Shown here: piece after piece, positions 8,304 to 17,239 of the stretch
How the letters are laid out: each line of letters starts with the position of its first letter
Position numbering within the stretch: position 1 is the stretch's first letter
Origin: Parasedimentitalea psychrophila
GTDB lineage: Bacteria > Pseudomonadota > Alphaproteobacteria > Rhodobacterales > Rhodobacteraceae
NCBI RefSeq assembly: GCF_030285785.1
Contig: NZ_CP127247.1
Span: 4,425,501 to 4,489,500 of the forward strand
DNA: 64,000 nucleotides
Reading direction: 5' to 3'
Made by a program: the position numbers and the translations under genes
The notes under the pieces: model-generated
The model's database searches: none
Seen by the model: only the letters and a program-made list of their open reading frames with translations
Told to the model about the DNA's origin: nothing

Positions 8304-8566
8304 AAAAGCCCCGCCACCGCGTTTCTGACCATGCCGTCCTGCGCTATCTGCAGCGGGTCCAGGGCGTCGACATTGAGGCCCTGCGGCGCAGGATCGGCCA
8401 TATCGTCGACCGGCACCGCGAGCACGATGGCACCAGCGGCGTGATTTCTGGGGGTTTTGTCTACAAGCTTCAGGGCGGTGTGGTGGCCACCATCATTCCA
8501 GCCTCCCGCCAAAACCGCCGATCCGGTTTCAAAGGTGGAAACGGGCCATGTAATGACCGATCCTGA
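8300..8566 (+). CDS. Small conserved early phage protein
   Basis: 88 residues with a GTG at 8300 overlapping the gemA stop; copy 2 uses ATG at 43859. The core (SDHAVLRYLQRVQGVDIEALRR) followed by a short beta segment (GGFVYKLQGGVVATIIP) recurs in rhodobacterial phage genomes. The fold recalls small RNase-like or regulator proteins, but no active site can be assigned. It overlaps the Mor-like gene by 14 bp. Confidence 0.7.
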   Translation: MKKPRHRVSDHAVLRYLQRVQGVDIEALRRRIGHIVDRHREHDGTSGVISGGFVYKLQGGVVATIIPASRQNRRSGFKGGNGPCNDRS

Positions 8567-8960
8567 TCTGCCGCACCCAAAGCCGACCGCCCAGGTTGAA
8601 CCCTATTTTGAGGTCCTGGGCCTGGACGACACCCTGCGGTTCATCGAGGCCTTTGGTGGTACTGAAATCTATATTGCAAAGAACCCCAGAACCCGGTCCA
8701 GCGTCGCCGCACTGGTGGGCTATGACAAGGCCAATGCGCTGACCAACATATCCCACCGTTTGCAATCTCGGGTCCCGCTGGCCAAAAAATGGCGGACCTG
8801 CGCTTACAAAGCCCAGGGCCTGGCAACGGTTGAGATCGCGCGCAAACTTGGCGTTACCGATGTGGCGGTGCGAAACTGGCTGAGGGCTGGTGAGGTTACT
8901 GCGCCCGTCAGGCGGCTGAGCATCACTTTGCCGCCCTTGCCTCTGTTTCCTGACCTTTAG
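8553..8960 (+). CDS. Mor/C-type middle or late transcription activator
   Basis: 135 residues from ATG 8553. The segment DTLRFIEAFGGTEIYIAKNP matches the Mor family's dimerisation region with its GGTxxYIP-like signature, and the C-terminal helix-turn-helix is clear (GLATVEIARKLGVTDVAVRN). In Mu, Mor turns on the middle promoter and the related C activates late promoters. Here one such gene ends the early operon, so it is the best candidate activator for the late genes. Copies: 44112-44519 (full) and 22231-22578 (short). Confidence 0.88.
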   Translation: MTDPDLPHPKPTAQVEPYFEVLGLDDTLRFIEAFGGTEIYIAKNPRTRSSVAALVGYDKANALTNISHRLQSRVPLAKKWRTCAYKAQGLATVEIARKLGVTDVAVRNWLRAGEVTAPVRRLSITLPPLPLFPDL

Positions 8961-9014
8961 GTTCAAGGAACAAAAGACCTCCCCCTGCCCGTCGATCGAC
9001 CACAAGAAGGCTCA

Positions 9015-9530
9015 TGCGCTGAAGCCCTGGACAGACACCCCAATCAATTGAGTGGCAGATTGACCCGGAAGTGGACCAGGTCGAGGCGCGCGACACCAGG
9101 CCTCGTCGCCCCTAAGGCTGGCGCCCATTTTTGGGTTAATCTGCCCTACCTCTGCCAAATTCGCGAATTGCACCTAGCACCAGCAACCAGAACCCCTCTG
9201 AGACTTCAGTTAAATACCACTTAAAGGGTCTCAATGGAAAACTTCAGGGGGATGCCGCTTTCCGGGGACAAAGGCTCTCAGCGGGCCGCGTTGGTGATAT
9301 CGAGCGCGCGACCCTGCTGGGCGATCAATTGGGGCAAGTGAAACCCCGGCCATGAATGACATGGTTTCGACAAATGAGGCCGTGATAGCAGTCCCCAGAT
9401 CACTGGAAGAAAGCCGAAAGCACCTGCTGGACGATGTTCCCGATTTGCCTTCAGGGGATCTGGTCAAAAATCATCGGCGAGGCCATTATGGCCTCCTTGG
9501 CCAGTCGTCACGCCCAATTGAGCAATGACG
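9015..9530 (+). pseudogene. Remnant of phage portal gene (gp29-like), C-terminal part
   Basis: Nucleotide matches to the intact portal gene run in order: GCCTGGACAGA, then a CCCCTAAGGCTGG-type block, AAATTCGCGA, CCAGAACCCC, ATACCACTTAAAGGG, TCTCAGCGGGCCGC and the GATCTGGTCAAAA end. They correspond to about 53485-53990. Small indels and stops break every frame. The remnant starts about 55 bp after the Mor-like gene, so endolysin, holin, terminase and most of the portal are deleted. Confidence 0.85.
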
Positions 9531-9704
9531 AACTCCCGTTTACCGATCCATCGCGGTGGCAGCTCTAACGAACCTCGCCTGTAGTAAATTCGGCAATCGG
9601 GCGCTTTCCACGCTCAGCATCAGCTGGAACGACCCAAAGCTGCCCTTCGTGCCAAACCCGTCTACGACATTCGTGCCGGGCCCAGCATGAGGCGGCATCT
9701 AGAG

Positions 9705-9733
9705 CACTAAGGGCGGAATGCGGCCGTTCGCTG
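9705..9733. repeat. Dispersed intergenic repeat (left edge of prophage 1 cargo)
   Basis: CACTAAGGGCGG followed by GGCCGTTCGCTG: the reverse form of the repeat core seen at 21145, 26121 and elsewhere. It lies just after the portal/F scar and before the first cargo gene. Confidence 0.7.
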
Positions 9734-10150
9734 CATATGCGAATAAATAGTATGAACGTCTCAAAGCGGCAACTTTTGGGAGAGGTAGTATTTTCGAAAA
9801 TTGTACCAACTGTTCAGATGACGACATTTCTATGGAAAGTTCACGTGATGAGAGCAGATTGGCGGCAGCTTTATCTGGTGTAGATTCTGGCTGACCACGG
9901 GAAACTGAGACAAGTTTGAATTCGTCTGACAGTCCCCCACTGCGGGATTGACCGAAATGGTTGCGGCAATTGTTGAGGGCCGCGATCATCGATGTTTCCT
10001 TGACCTCGCAGTCCATCCAGTGAACATTATAACTTCGATTTTTTAGTCGGGCGAGACTGACACATTCATTGAAATTGGCACAACATGCGACCGTCCGTGC
10101 CTCTTGGCTCTGATGTGGCTCAAGCACCGCCAAAATAAGGTATGTTTAAG
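9734..10150. other. Intergenic, upstream of aldo-keto reductase
   Basis: About 400 bp with no convincing gene. A leftward frame of 144 codons (9699-10133) crosses it, but its 3' end is dispersed-repeat DNA and its protein resembles nothing known to me. The reductase promoter must lie here. Confidence 0.5.
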
Positions 10151-11179
10151 ATGAGCTATACAGCAAGTGACACCAGATATGAAAAAATGGACTATCGGCG
10201 CTGTGGCAAAAGCGGGCTGAAACTACCCGCCATTTCACTGGGTCTTTGGCACAATTTTGGTGGCGACACACCGCATGAACTAAAGCGTTCCATTTGTCAG
10301 ACAGCATTTGACCACGGCATCACGCATTTTGACTTGGCGAACAATTATGGCCCTCCTCCTGGTAGCGCCGAAGAAGCTTTTGGCGAGATTTTGCGCACGG
10401 ATTTCGCGCCGTATCGCGATGAAATGGTGATTTCCAGCAAGGCAGGATATGAGATGTGGGATGGCCCATATGGTGAATGGGGTAGTCGCAAATATTTGAT
10501 TTCGTCGTGCGATCAAAGCCTGAAACGCTTGGGACTAGATTACGTTGATATTTTCTATTCCCACCGTTTTGACCCCGACACACCGCTTGAGGAAACAATG
10601 GGCGCTTTGGATCACATTGTGCGTTCCGGAAAGGCGCTTTATGTTGGGATTTCATCCTATAATTCTAAGCGCACTCGCGAGGCCGTGGCCATTCTGAATG
10701 ATCTCGGCACACCCTGCATCATTCACCAACCCAGTTATAATATGATTAACCGCTGGGTGGAACGAGACGGGTTGAAAGACACGCTCAACGAATTGGGTGT
10801 TGGATCGATTGCGTTTACGCCATTAGCACAAGGCATGTTGACCAACAAATATCTGAATGGAACCCCCAGCGACAGCCGCGCCAGCCAAGGAAAGTCGCTC
10901 AACCCGAATTACCTGAGCGACCGCGCGATTGCCAATATCAACAAACTGAATGATATCGCAAAGTCTCGGGGTCAAACACTAGCGCAAATGGCGATTGCGT
11001 GGGTATTGCGTGATGGCGGGATCACTACTGCTTTGATCGGCGCATCCAAACCCCAACAAGTAATTGACTGCGTGGGTGTCATCGACAACCTGACTTTCAC
11101 GGCATCCGAACTTGCCGACATCGACAAATATGCTGACGAAGAAAATATCAATCTCTGGGCGTTGTCATCCGATACGTAA
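10151..11179 (+). CDS. Aldo-keto reductase, YghZ / L-glyceraldehyde-3-phosphate reductase type
   Basis: 342 residues from ATG 10151 (AAGG about 10 bases upstream; the ATG at 10142 sits too close to it). The family's catalytic tetrad is present: D61 and Y66 (FDLANNYG), K97 (SSKAGYE), H138 (YSHRFD). The opening YRRCGKSGLKLPAISLGLWH and the loop GPYGEWGSRKYL mark the AKR14/YghZ branch, which reduces small aldehydes with NADPH. Monocistronic; faces right inside the prophage 1 cargo. A detoxifying or sugar-aldehyde role is likely, substrate unknown. Confidence 0.92.
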   Translation: MSYTASDTRYEKMDYRRCGKSGLKLPAISLGLWHNFGGDTPHELKRSICQTAFDHGITHFDLANNYGPPPGSAEEAFGEILRTDFAPYRDEMVISSKAGYEMWDGPYGEWGSRKYLISSCDQSLKRLGLDYVDIFYSHRFDPDTPLEETMGALDHIVRSGKALYVGISSYNSKRTREAVAILNDLGTPCIIHQPSYNMINRWVERDGLKDTLNELGVGSIAFTPLAQGMLTNKYLNGTPSDSRASQGKSLNPNYLSDRAIANINKLNDIAKSRGQTLAQMAIAWVLRDGGITTALIGASKPQQVIDCVGVIDNLTFTASELADIDKYADEENINLWALSSDT

Positions 11180-11426
11180 AAAGGGGCCGTCGCATGATCC
11201 AAAATCCCGCTTGAAAGTTTACAATCATGCCATCACGCCACTGCACGAAAAAGCAGATCTGGGCCCTTGTACAACTTCGATACTTGCCTTGAATGTCCAG
11301 TTTGGTGGCTCTCGACCAATCAGGAACAAGCTGCTGCGTTGTTCGAAATCAAGTGCAGTATTTAAATTTTCCAAAGATAGGTCTTAGATATGTAAAATAT
11401 TGGTTAAAACAACTTGGAGTACGAAT

Positions 11427-11711
11427 ATGTCAGTCTACAGAATTACTGAGTTTACATCACCTGATATGGCCAAAGCGGTCGAATCTAGTGGAACTATGCG
11501 CGGTGACGTCGCAGCTGCTGGTGCCGAATCCATCGATATCCTCTCCCTCGGAGATGGTGCGGGAATGGTAGTCGCCAAGTACGCCACACAGGCTGACATG
11601 GAGGCGGCAACCGATATCAGTAAAGCTGTATTCGGAAAAATGGTTGCGGCTGGCATAATCAATGGCGCTAGCATCAGCGGAAAATCTGGTGACGTGGTCT
11701 TTTCTTTCTGA
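11427..11711 (+). CDS. Small ferredoxin-like-fold protein, unknown function
   Basis: 94 residues from ATG 11427, TTGGAG upstream. The pattern (MSVYRITEFTSPDMAKAVE ... GMVVAKYATQADMEAATDI) is that of dimeric alpha-beta barrel proteins: strand, helix, strand, strand, helix, strand. Such proteins often bind small molecules. It stands alone, 247 bp after the aldo-keto reductase. Confidence 0.7.
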   Translation: MSVYRITEFTSPDMAKAVESSGTMRGDVAAAGAESIDILSLGDGAGMVVAKYATQADMEAATDISKAVFGKMVAAGIINGASISGKSGDVVFSF

Positions 11712-12174
11712 ATCTTTGACGAAAGAGGCAGTCATATCGTGCCCGTGCGTTCAACCTAACTGTCGTTGATTGACAAGGCCCTTTATGCTGCCTCGGCAGT
11801 ACAACTACGTGTATGAATAGCTGACATTGAGCCAACGGCATCTCCGACCCGCGCTGCCGTCAGTTGACCTATGAACTTTCTGCACTGTGTACGAATGGCA
11901 GCAAAGCGAAAGCTGCACCGCGGCATCTGGAGCAGTTGCGAGAGGCCGGCTTGGGCCGGTTGTGTCGCTTCAAGGCATCTGGGGCGGCACTTTGCAAAGG
12001 TCGGTATCTGCGCAATGCTGCCATTAGTGCCGGTCGCAGTGAAGGTCCGGAAACCGGCCCTATTGTCGAAATGTGCATGGTGCAGCATTGATCTCAAACG
12101 TAACTGAATCCGGTAGTTCTCTGCGGCTTACATGATGGTCCGGTGCGGGCCGACCATGAGATCGGCCCAACTTA
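11712..12174. other. Gene-poor stretch with degenerate repeats
   Basis: No credible gene. Fragments of the dispersed repeat family appear around 11880-12095 (GTACGAATGGCAGC, CTTTGCAAAGGTCGG, CAATGCTGCCATTAGTGCCGG), in decayed form. Confidence 0.5.
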
Positions 12175-12231
12175 CTAGATTTCAACTGATTCAGAGATTG
12201 CCAGAGCGTCTTCCAGTTCAACACCGAGGTA
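12175..12231 (-). pseudogene. Scar: last codons of a tyrosine recombinase (integrase)
   Basis: On the reverse strand the last 18 codons before TAG (12175-12177) read YLGVELEDALAISESVEI. This matches the usual C-terminus of alphaproteobacterial site-specific integrases (form ...VRYLGVxxxDALxxAExxEI). The frame is broken immediately upstream. It records a lost integrase or transposon. Identification is from memory of the family and rests on a short segment. Confidence 0.55.
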
Positions 12232-12359
12232 TCGGTGAGAACGCCGGTGGAATACTGCACCACGAAGCGGCTGGATTATCCGGCTGCAGATAGGCTGATT
12301 TGCCTGTCCATTTTCGGTTCTCCATGTTTGATTTTGCAACTCCGTGGAATACCAGTTTG

Positions 12360-12397
12360 GTGAGCCCCTGCTGGGGCATGCCCCAGCAGGGGCTCAC
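12360..12397. repeat. 38-bp perfect palindrome
   Basis: Arms GTGAGCCCCTGCTGGGG and its exact complement meet at CATG, giving 19 bp on each side without mismatch. There is no T-run on either side, so it is not a typical terminator. It lies between an integrase scar and the 3' end of the HyuA-like gene. May be a fused inverted-repeat end of a lost element or a recombinase site. Confidence 0.85.
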
Positions 12398-12733
12398 AGC
12401 GCAATCTCCAACAAAATTTCCAGACTTCAGGTTACAGTACCGGCGTCGGATCGCCTGCGCGCACTGACCACATCTGATCCAGACGAGTCCGGCGTCTCGA
12501 TATCTGCTCCGATAGTCATAGGGTTTTTGTCCTTCGCTTCGCGATGCAGAGCTAAGCGCCAACGGGAAGAATAAAATCTACCGGCAAGGGTGGCGTGCTG
12601 GAAAACGGATATGCCAGCGCCAGTCAGACCCCGCCGCCACAACCGCCGGGTTTCCCACCCCGGTCAGGGGCCACCACCAGTGACCAAAAGTCTTTTGCAT
12701 CAAAAAGGTTCGGCGGCGGCTGGACCACCGTGA
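12398..12733. other. Downstream of the HyuA-like gene, no gene recognised
   Basis: Reverse-strand frames are open (for example through HREAKDKNPMTIGADIETP) but resemble nothing I know and are interrupted. A HyuB partner would be expected on this side and is absent. Confidence 0.45.
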
Positions 12734-14740
12734 TTATCCCAGAGCCACCCGCGGGCGACCGCTGGCTTCGACCGTCAGCACCGCCTCAACAAACACCTGC
12801 CGCGATTCAACCTGGGCGGTGCGGATGTCACGCTCCACCTCTATGTGAATATCCTCGGCTCCGGCCTCTCCGGCGGCGTCACGGGCCTGTTCGGAGAGGA
12901 GGTGTTCCAACATTTCCAAGGCAGAATCAGAATCGTCAAAATCCTGAGGCCCACTTTCCAGGAACACCCGAAAGCGGCCCTCGGCGGGCGAACTGACGGT
13001 GCCGCTGCGCCGCATGGCGATACGGCCCACAACAGCACCAATGGCATTGGCAACACCGGCGTGCTGCGGCAGGATCATCCGGCAATGCAGGCGCCCGCCC
13101 ACCGCCGGATAATACGCCGGTGCCGAAGCCCCCAGCCCCACCACATCAATGTTCAGCGCCGCATCCAGCGCCAGCAGCCCGCGATGCCCAGCCAGGCCAC
13201 GCTGCATCAGAACATGGCGCGCCAGCTTCGCGGCGGGCAGGCCAAAATCCTCGGCGTCTTCTTCGATGGCGGTCTCTAACAGGGTTAACGCGGTTTGTTC
13301 TGTCAGTTGATCAACAATCATTTGCGCCAAGCCCAGCGCGTCGGCAGCCAGCACATCGCCACTGCCAATCCGCCGACGGGCAAACAGCGTCAGTGCTTTT
13401 TCCGCCGCTTCCCGGTCCCAGCAATGCAGCCGCCCCAACACATGGCTTGCATCCGAAGGTGTGATCCCGGCCACTTGCACCAACCCACGATCCAGCAACC
13501 GGCTCAATGCGCCCTGATCAACCCGGTTGCGAAGCACATCTGCAAAGGGATGCAGCTGATCGCCGATCCGCTGCAACAACCGCGTCTCACGGTCTGTCAG
13601 CCCGGTGGGTTCCACCCCCTTCAGAGTCTGTACAAACCGGCCATCATAGTCACCAGGCAGCGGCGCGTTCAACTGTCGGTCCAGCGCCGCATGCACCACC
13701 TCGGCGGCGTCGACCGCGATGAGAGACACTGGCAACACCCGGCGCGGGCCCAGCGCCAAGCCGCCAGACATCCCTGTGGCATTGACATGCACTTGGCTGT
13801 CACCGCCCAGCCCGGTGGTCCGCATGGCCACCGCTTCGACCATGGTGCGAAAGCCGCCAACCCGGGCGCCGGCCGGGTCAATCGTCGGCTTGCCACCGCG
13901 CAGCACCGCCACATCGGTGGTGGTGCCGCCAATGTCAGAGACCAATGCGTCGTCTACTCCGGTCAGCCAACGCGCGCCAACAATCGAGGCGGCCGGCCCA
14001 GACAGGATCGTCTCAATGGGCCGGCCGCGCGCCTGTTTGGCCGACATCAAGGCGCCATCGCCGCGCACCACCATCATCGGCGCCGCGATGCCCAGGTCCT
14101 GCAATGTGTCCTGCGCCCGGCCGATCAACCTGTCGATCATACCGATCAGCCGCGCATTCAACACTGCCGTCAACGCCCGCTTTGGTCCGTTCAGCTTGGC
14201 AGACAACTGGTGCGAACAGGTGACTGGCGCCCCCGTGTGCGCCGCGACAATCCGAGCCGCCTCCAGCTCATGTGCCGGGTTTCGGGTGGCAAACAAACCC
14301 GCCACCGCAAAACCCGTGACCCCTGCGGCCTCGTTCTGCAAAAAGCGCTGCAGGGCCGCCACATCCAACGCGCTGAGCTCTGCCCCTGCGTGGTCGTGGC
14401 CACCGCCCAGGATCAGCGCTGGATCTCCCTTCAATGCCTCAGACAGCCCATGCCGGTCCAGATCGCTGTGCTTGAAGCCAATGTAGATCAGCGCCACCCG
14501 GCCACCCTGGCCCTCCACCAATGCATTGGTGGCCAATGTGGTCGACAGCGCCGCCATCGACACCTCCTGTGGGGCCGCGCCGGAGTGTTGCAATACCGCC
14601 TGAATGGCTTCGCTTATGCCCAGAGCCAGATCTTGCCGCGTGGTCAGTGCTTTGGCCGAGGCCACCACCGTCTTGTCATCGCGGATCAGCACCGCATCGG
14701 TATAGGTGCCGCCAGTATCTACCCCCAAAAGCAATGCCAT
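12734..14740 (-). CDS. HyuA-like hydantoinase/oxoprolinase subunit
   Basis: 668 residues. The N-terminal hydantoinase A domain carries the actin-like phosphate motif LGVDTGGTYTDAVL (residues 4-17) and a second one, VSDIGGTTTDVAVL. The central GDGALMSAKQARGRPIETIL region and the glycine-rich C-terminal half are complete. Such proteins hydrolyse ATP to open cyclic amides (5-oxoproline, N-methylhydantoin), usually with a HyuB subunit, or carboxylate small ketones. No HyuB gene is next to it. It starts leftward 556 bp from the divergent GlxA-type regulator. Confidence 0.9.
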   Translation of the reverse strand: MALLLGVDTGGTYTDAVLIRDDKTVVASAKALTTRQDLALGISEAIQAVLQHSGAAPQEVSMAALSTTLATNALVEGQGGRVALIYIGFKHSDLDRHGLSEALKGDPALILGGGHDHAGAELSALDVAALQRFLQNEAAGVTGFAVAGLFATRNPAHELEAARIVAAHTGAPVTCSHQLSAKLNGPKRALTAVLNARLIGMIDRLIGRAQDTLQDLGIAAPMMVVRGDGALMSAKQARGRPIETILSGPAASIVGARWLTGVDDALVSDIGGTTTDVAVLRGGKPTIDPAGARVGGFRTMVEAVAMRTTGLGGDSQVHVNATGMSGGLALGPRRVLPVSLIAVDAAEVVHAALDRQLNAPLPGDYDGRFVQTLKGVEPTGLTDRETRLLQRIGDQLHPFADVLRNRVDQGALSRLLDRGLVQVAGITPSDASHVLGRLHCWDREAAEKALTLFARRRIGSGDVLAADALGLAQMIVDQLTEQTALTLLETAIEEDAEDFGLPAAKLARHVLMQRGLAGHRGLLALDAALNIDVVGLGASAPAYYPAVGGRLHCRMILPQHAGVANAIGAVVGRIAMRRSGTVSSPAEGRFRVFLESGPQDFDDSDSALEMLEHLLSEQARDAAGEAGAEDIHIEVERDIRTAQVESRQVFVEAVLTVEASGRPRVALG

Positions 14741-15296
14741 GTGATAATCTCCGATCCAGTTTCAACCGACATGTCCCAAAATGCGCAAAATTGGCAATAG
14801 GTCTTATCTTGGATGCGACATTTTCATGCCTAAGCTGCGCATCTTGACCCATTGAGTAATCTGACGAGACCGTTGGACAGCAAATGGCAATCCCTGCGCC
14901 GAGGCGCAGTGCCAACATGGCATCAACCAGACTGCGGAGAGAAGCGTGACCCGGATGAGTGACAATGACCCAAAAGAAAGAACGAAAATGATCTTGACCC
15001 AAACACCCAATTAGAGAAGCCGACATTCGTACGGGCTGTAGCGAACGGCAGGAACGAGCCCACTTTGCCGATCTTCTGCATCGCAGCCAATGTCAGCAAT
15101 CCTGACAACGATGAAAAAAGTGACCATGTTCAGGGAAGTTTTAGGAGCTTGTGCCCATTGATTTTCTAACGATCGCGTCAAGCCAGTGTCTTCGGACAAT
15201 GCACGATTGGTCAAGATGATGATATTGCTGGCACCTCCAACTTGTCACACGCCATCCGAGTTTACTTTTTCGGCCCTAAAATATACGTTTGCGGCC
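14741..15296. other. Divergent intergenic region, HyuA-like / GlxA-type regulator
   Basis: About 556 bp holding both divergent promoters. A degraded dispersed-repeat copy lies around 15030-15090 (TAGCGAACGGCAGG ... AGCCCACTTTGCCGAT). No gene of its own is supported. Confidence 0.5.
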
Positions 15297-16313
15297 ATGA
15301 ACGCATCAAATCCTGATACCTTTGACTTGCTCATTTTGGTCACGCCTCACTTTAACCTGGCAACAACCACCGCATTTCTCGACCCTTTCAGAGTGGCCAA
15401 CTATCTGACGGGTAATTCAAGTTTCCGATGGCAGTTGGTTTCTTCAACTGGAGATGAAACGCCAACAAGCAATGGCCTGTCCATTTCAACAAATTCAATT
15501 GCCACTACCCTGAGTTCAAAACCTGATCTGGTCCTTGTGTCGTCAAGCTGGGTTCCGGAAACCCACCACACAGTTGAGGTGACCAAGGCACTGGTTCGGT
15601 GGTCACGCGACGGCGCAAAGTTAGGGGCCCTGGATACCGGTACATTCATTCTTGCCAGAGCAGGTTTACTCAGCAACAGACGTGCGACGGTCCACTATGA
15701 GCACATCGATGCTCTGATTGAGCTGTTTCCAGATGTGACGGTCACCGAGGACCTTTTTGTTGTGGACGATAATAGGCTGACCTGTTGCGGTGGATTGGCC
15801 TCGGTTGATCTGGCATTGCATATCTTGCGGGACATCGGTGGGGAAGGTCTGGCAAATGCCACCGCCAGATACCTGTTCCATCATCACGTGCGGGGACCTG
15901 AGACATCTCAAAATCCGAACAGCTTAGAACCTTTTGGACAAATAACGCCTAGCGTTGTGCGTCGCGCCATTGATCTGATGGAAGCCAACTTGGAGGATCC
16001 GCCTTCGATCCCGAACATCTGCGCCCAATTAAAGGTATCCCAACGCCACCTTGGCAGGTTGTTCAAACAATACGTCCGAAAATCCCCAGTGTTGTACTTT
16101 CGCGATATCAGGCTGGATCGTGCCCGAGGGCTGGTGACCCAGACTGAAATGAAGCTGAGCGAGGTTGCGGTGGCGTCTGGGTTTGCCAGTCAGGTCCACT
16201 TCAGTCGCGCATATCGTGGCCGCTTTGGTCTTCCACCTAAACAAGACCGGATTGAAGGCCGGGTTCCATTTGAATTCCGGGCCTGGCCGATGCACAGCCC
16301 CAAAAATGCTTAG
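15297..16313 (+). CDS. GlxA-type AraC regulator (amidase-like sensor plus AraC HTH)
   Basis: 338 residues from ATG 15297. Residues about 8-175 form the DJ-1/PfpI-like sensor fold (FDLLILVTPHFNLATTTAF ... GALDTGTFILARAGLL), residues about 225-325 the AraC DNA-binding domain (IDLMEANLEDPPSIPNICAQ, then LSEVAVASGFASQVHFSRAY). The same architecture is found in CdhR and GbdR, which sense carnitine and glycine betaine. It converges on the catabolic operon to its right and their stop codons share four bases (16310-16313). Likely activator of that operon, or of the HyuA-like gene. Confidence 0.88.
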   Translation: MNASNPDTFDLLILVTPHFNLATTTAFLDPFRVANYLTGNSSFRWQLVSSTGDETPTSNGLSISTNSIATTLSSKPDLVLVSSSWVPETHHTVEVTKALVRWSRDGAKLGALDTGTFILARAGLLSNRRATVHYEHIDALIELFPDVTVTEDLFVVDDNRLTCCGGLASVDLALHILRDIGGEGLANATARYLFHHHVRGPETSQNPNSLEPFGQITPSVVRRAIDLMEANLEDPPSIPNICAQLKVSQRHLGRLFKQYVRKSPVLYFRDIRLDRARGLVTQTEMKLSEVAVASGFASQVHFSRAYRGRFGLPPKQDRIEGRVPFEFRAWPMHSPKNA

Positions 16314-17239
16314 CGCAACTTGGCTGTCGCCACTTGCATGGCAGCCAACATCGCGTCGCGTTTCACTGAGAGGTCAGATGGAGAAACCCCATTTGCCTCA
16401 AGGGTAACACCAGCAACCAGCTGTTCAGCCAACTCCGGCGTTAGGTGAAGCTCTCCCAGATCATCCCACCACCTATTAAAACTGTCGGAATAGCGCTCGC
16501 AGAATTCTGTCAAACCACCCTCACCAGCCCCTAGGTGAAATAGCATTGTTGGCCCCATAGCGGCCCATCGCAAGCCTGGACCGGCCCACATCGCGGTATC
16601 GACATCTTCAACAGAGGCGACGCCTGTTGAGATTAAGTGAATGGCTTCCCGCCACACCGCAGCTTGAAGACGGTTGGCGACATGGCCAGGAACCTCGCGG
16701 TTGACGCGAATAGTGACCTTGCCGACGGCCTGATAAAACGCTTCGGCCTCGGCAACAACGCCCTCAGCCGTATCCTCGTTTCCCATGACTTCAACAAGTG
16801 GGATCAGATGAGGCGGATTGAACGGATGTCCAAGAACCAAACGGCTAGGATCGGCCCAGCCCGCCTGCATCTCAGACAATGTCAGACCAGATGCAGAGGA
16901 CGCGACGATTGCATCGTCCGAAAGTGCATTTTCAATTTCCGCATAAAGGGCATGCTTAATTGGTAACCGTTCTGGGACGCTTTCCTGAACAAAATCTGCA
17001 CCATCGACGGCTTCACTTGCCGACGTATGAAAGGTTATAGCGTTGGGCGTGCCGTGTTTTGTCAGTCCCAGTTGATCCAATATGGGCCAGGACTTTTCAA
17101 CATAGTCGCGCACCATTTTCTCAGCCGTTGGCGAGGGGTCGTACACGGCGACACTGCGGCCGGAAGCCAGGAACAATGCGGACCAGCTGGCCCCAATCAC
17201 TCCGGCACCAAGTGTGGCAGTATGTGCGAAATTGGTCAT
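16310..17239 (-). CDS. L-carnitine dehydrogenase-like, 3-hydroxyacyl-CoA dehydrogenase family
   Basis: 309 residues. NAD-binding GAGVIG at 11-16 and the family box VLGHPFNPPHLIPLVEVMG mark the carnitine 3-dehydrogenase/hydroxyacyl-CoA dehydrogenase fold. The C-terminal domain (VASVEDVDTAMWAGPGLRW, then RYSDSFNRWWDDLG) resembles carnitine dehydrogenase, which oxidises L-carnitine to 3-dehydrocarnitine. Beside a BKACE gene, this makes a CdhA/CdhC-type pair. Last gene of a five-gene leftward operon; its ATG overlaps the upstream stop. Confidence 0.85.
   Translation of the reverse strand: MTNFAHTATLGAGVIGASWSALFLASGRSVAVYDPSPTAEKMVRDYVEKSWPILDQLGLTKHGTPNAITFHTSASEAVDGADFVQESVPERLPIKHALYAEIENALSDDAIVASSASGLTLSEMQAGWADPSRLVLGHPFNPPHLIPLVEVMGNEDTAEGVVAEAEAFYQAVGKVTIRVNREVPGHVANRLQAAVWREAIHLISTGVASVEDVDTAMWAGPGLRWAAMGPTMLFHLGAGEGGLTEFCERYSDSFNRWWDDLGELHLTPELAEQLVAGVTLEANGVSPSDLSVKRDAMLAAMQVATAKLR

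Larger units (their letters stand above)
893..8960 (+). repeat. Early module, copy 1 of a large direct duplication
   Basis: From about 893 this stretch runs gene for gene with 36716-44519, with long near-identical blocks in the transposase and MuB genes and patches of divergence in the ParB-like gene, the winged-helix gene and DUF3164. The copies have the same orientation and are about 35.8 kb apart. The pattern fits two related prophages, not a recent simple duplication. Confidence 0.85.

Noticed and set aside
9699-10133. Leftward 144-codon frame before the aldo-keto reductase
   Set aside because: Runs into dispersed-repeat DNA at its 3' end, no family, and would leave no promoter for the reductase.
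13295-14800. A 501-codon forward frame opposite the HyuA-like gene
   Set aside because: Rich in Gln, Arg and His with no domain; the reverse strand encodes a complete known family.
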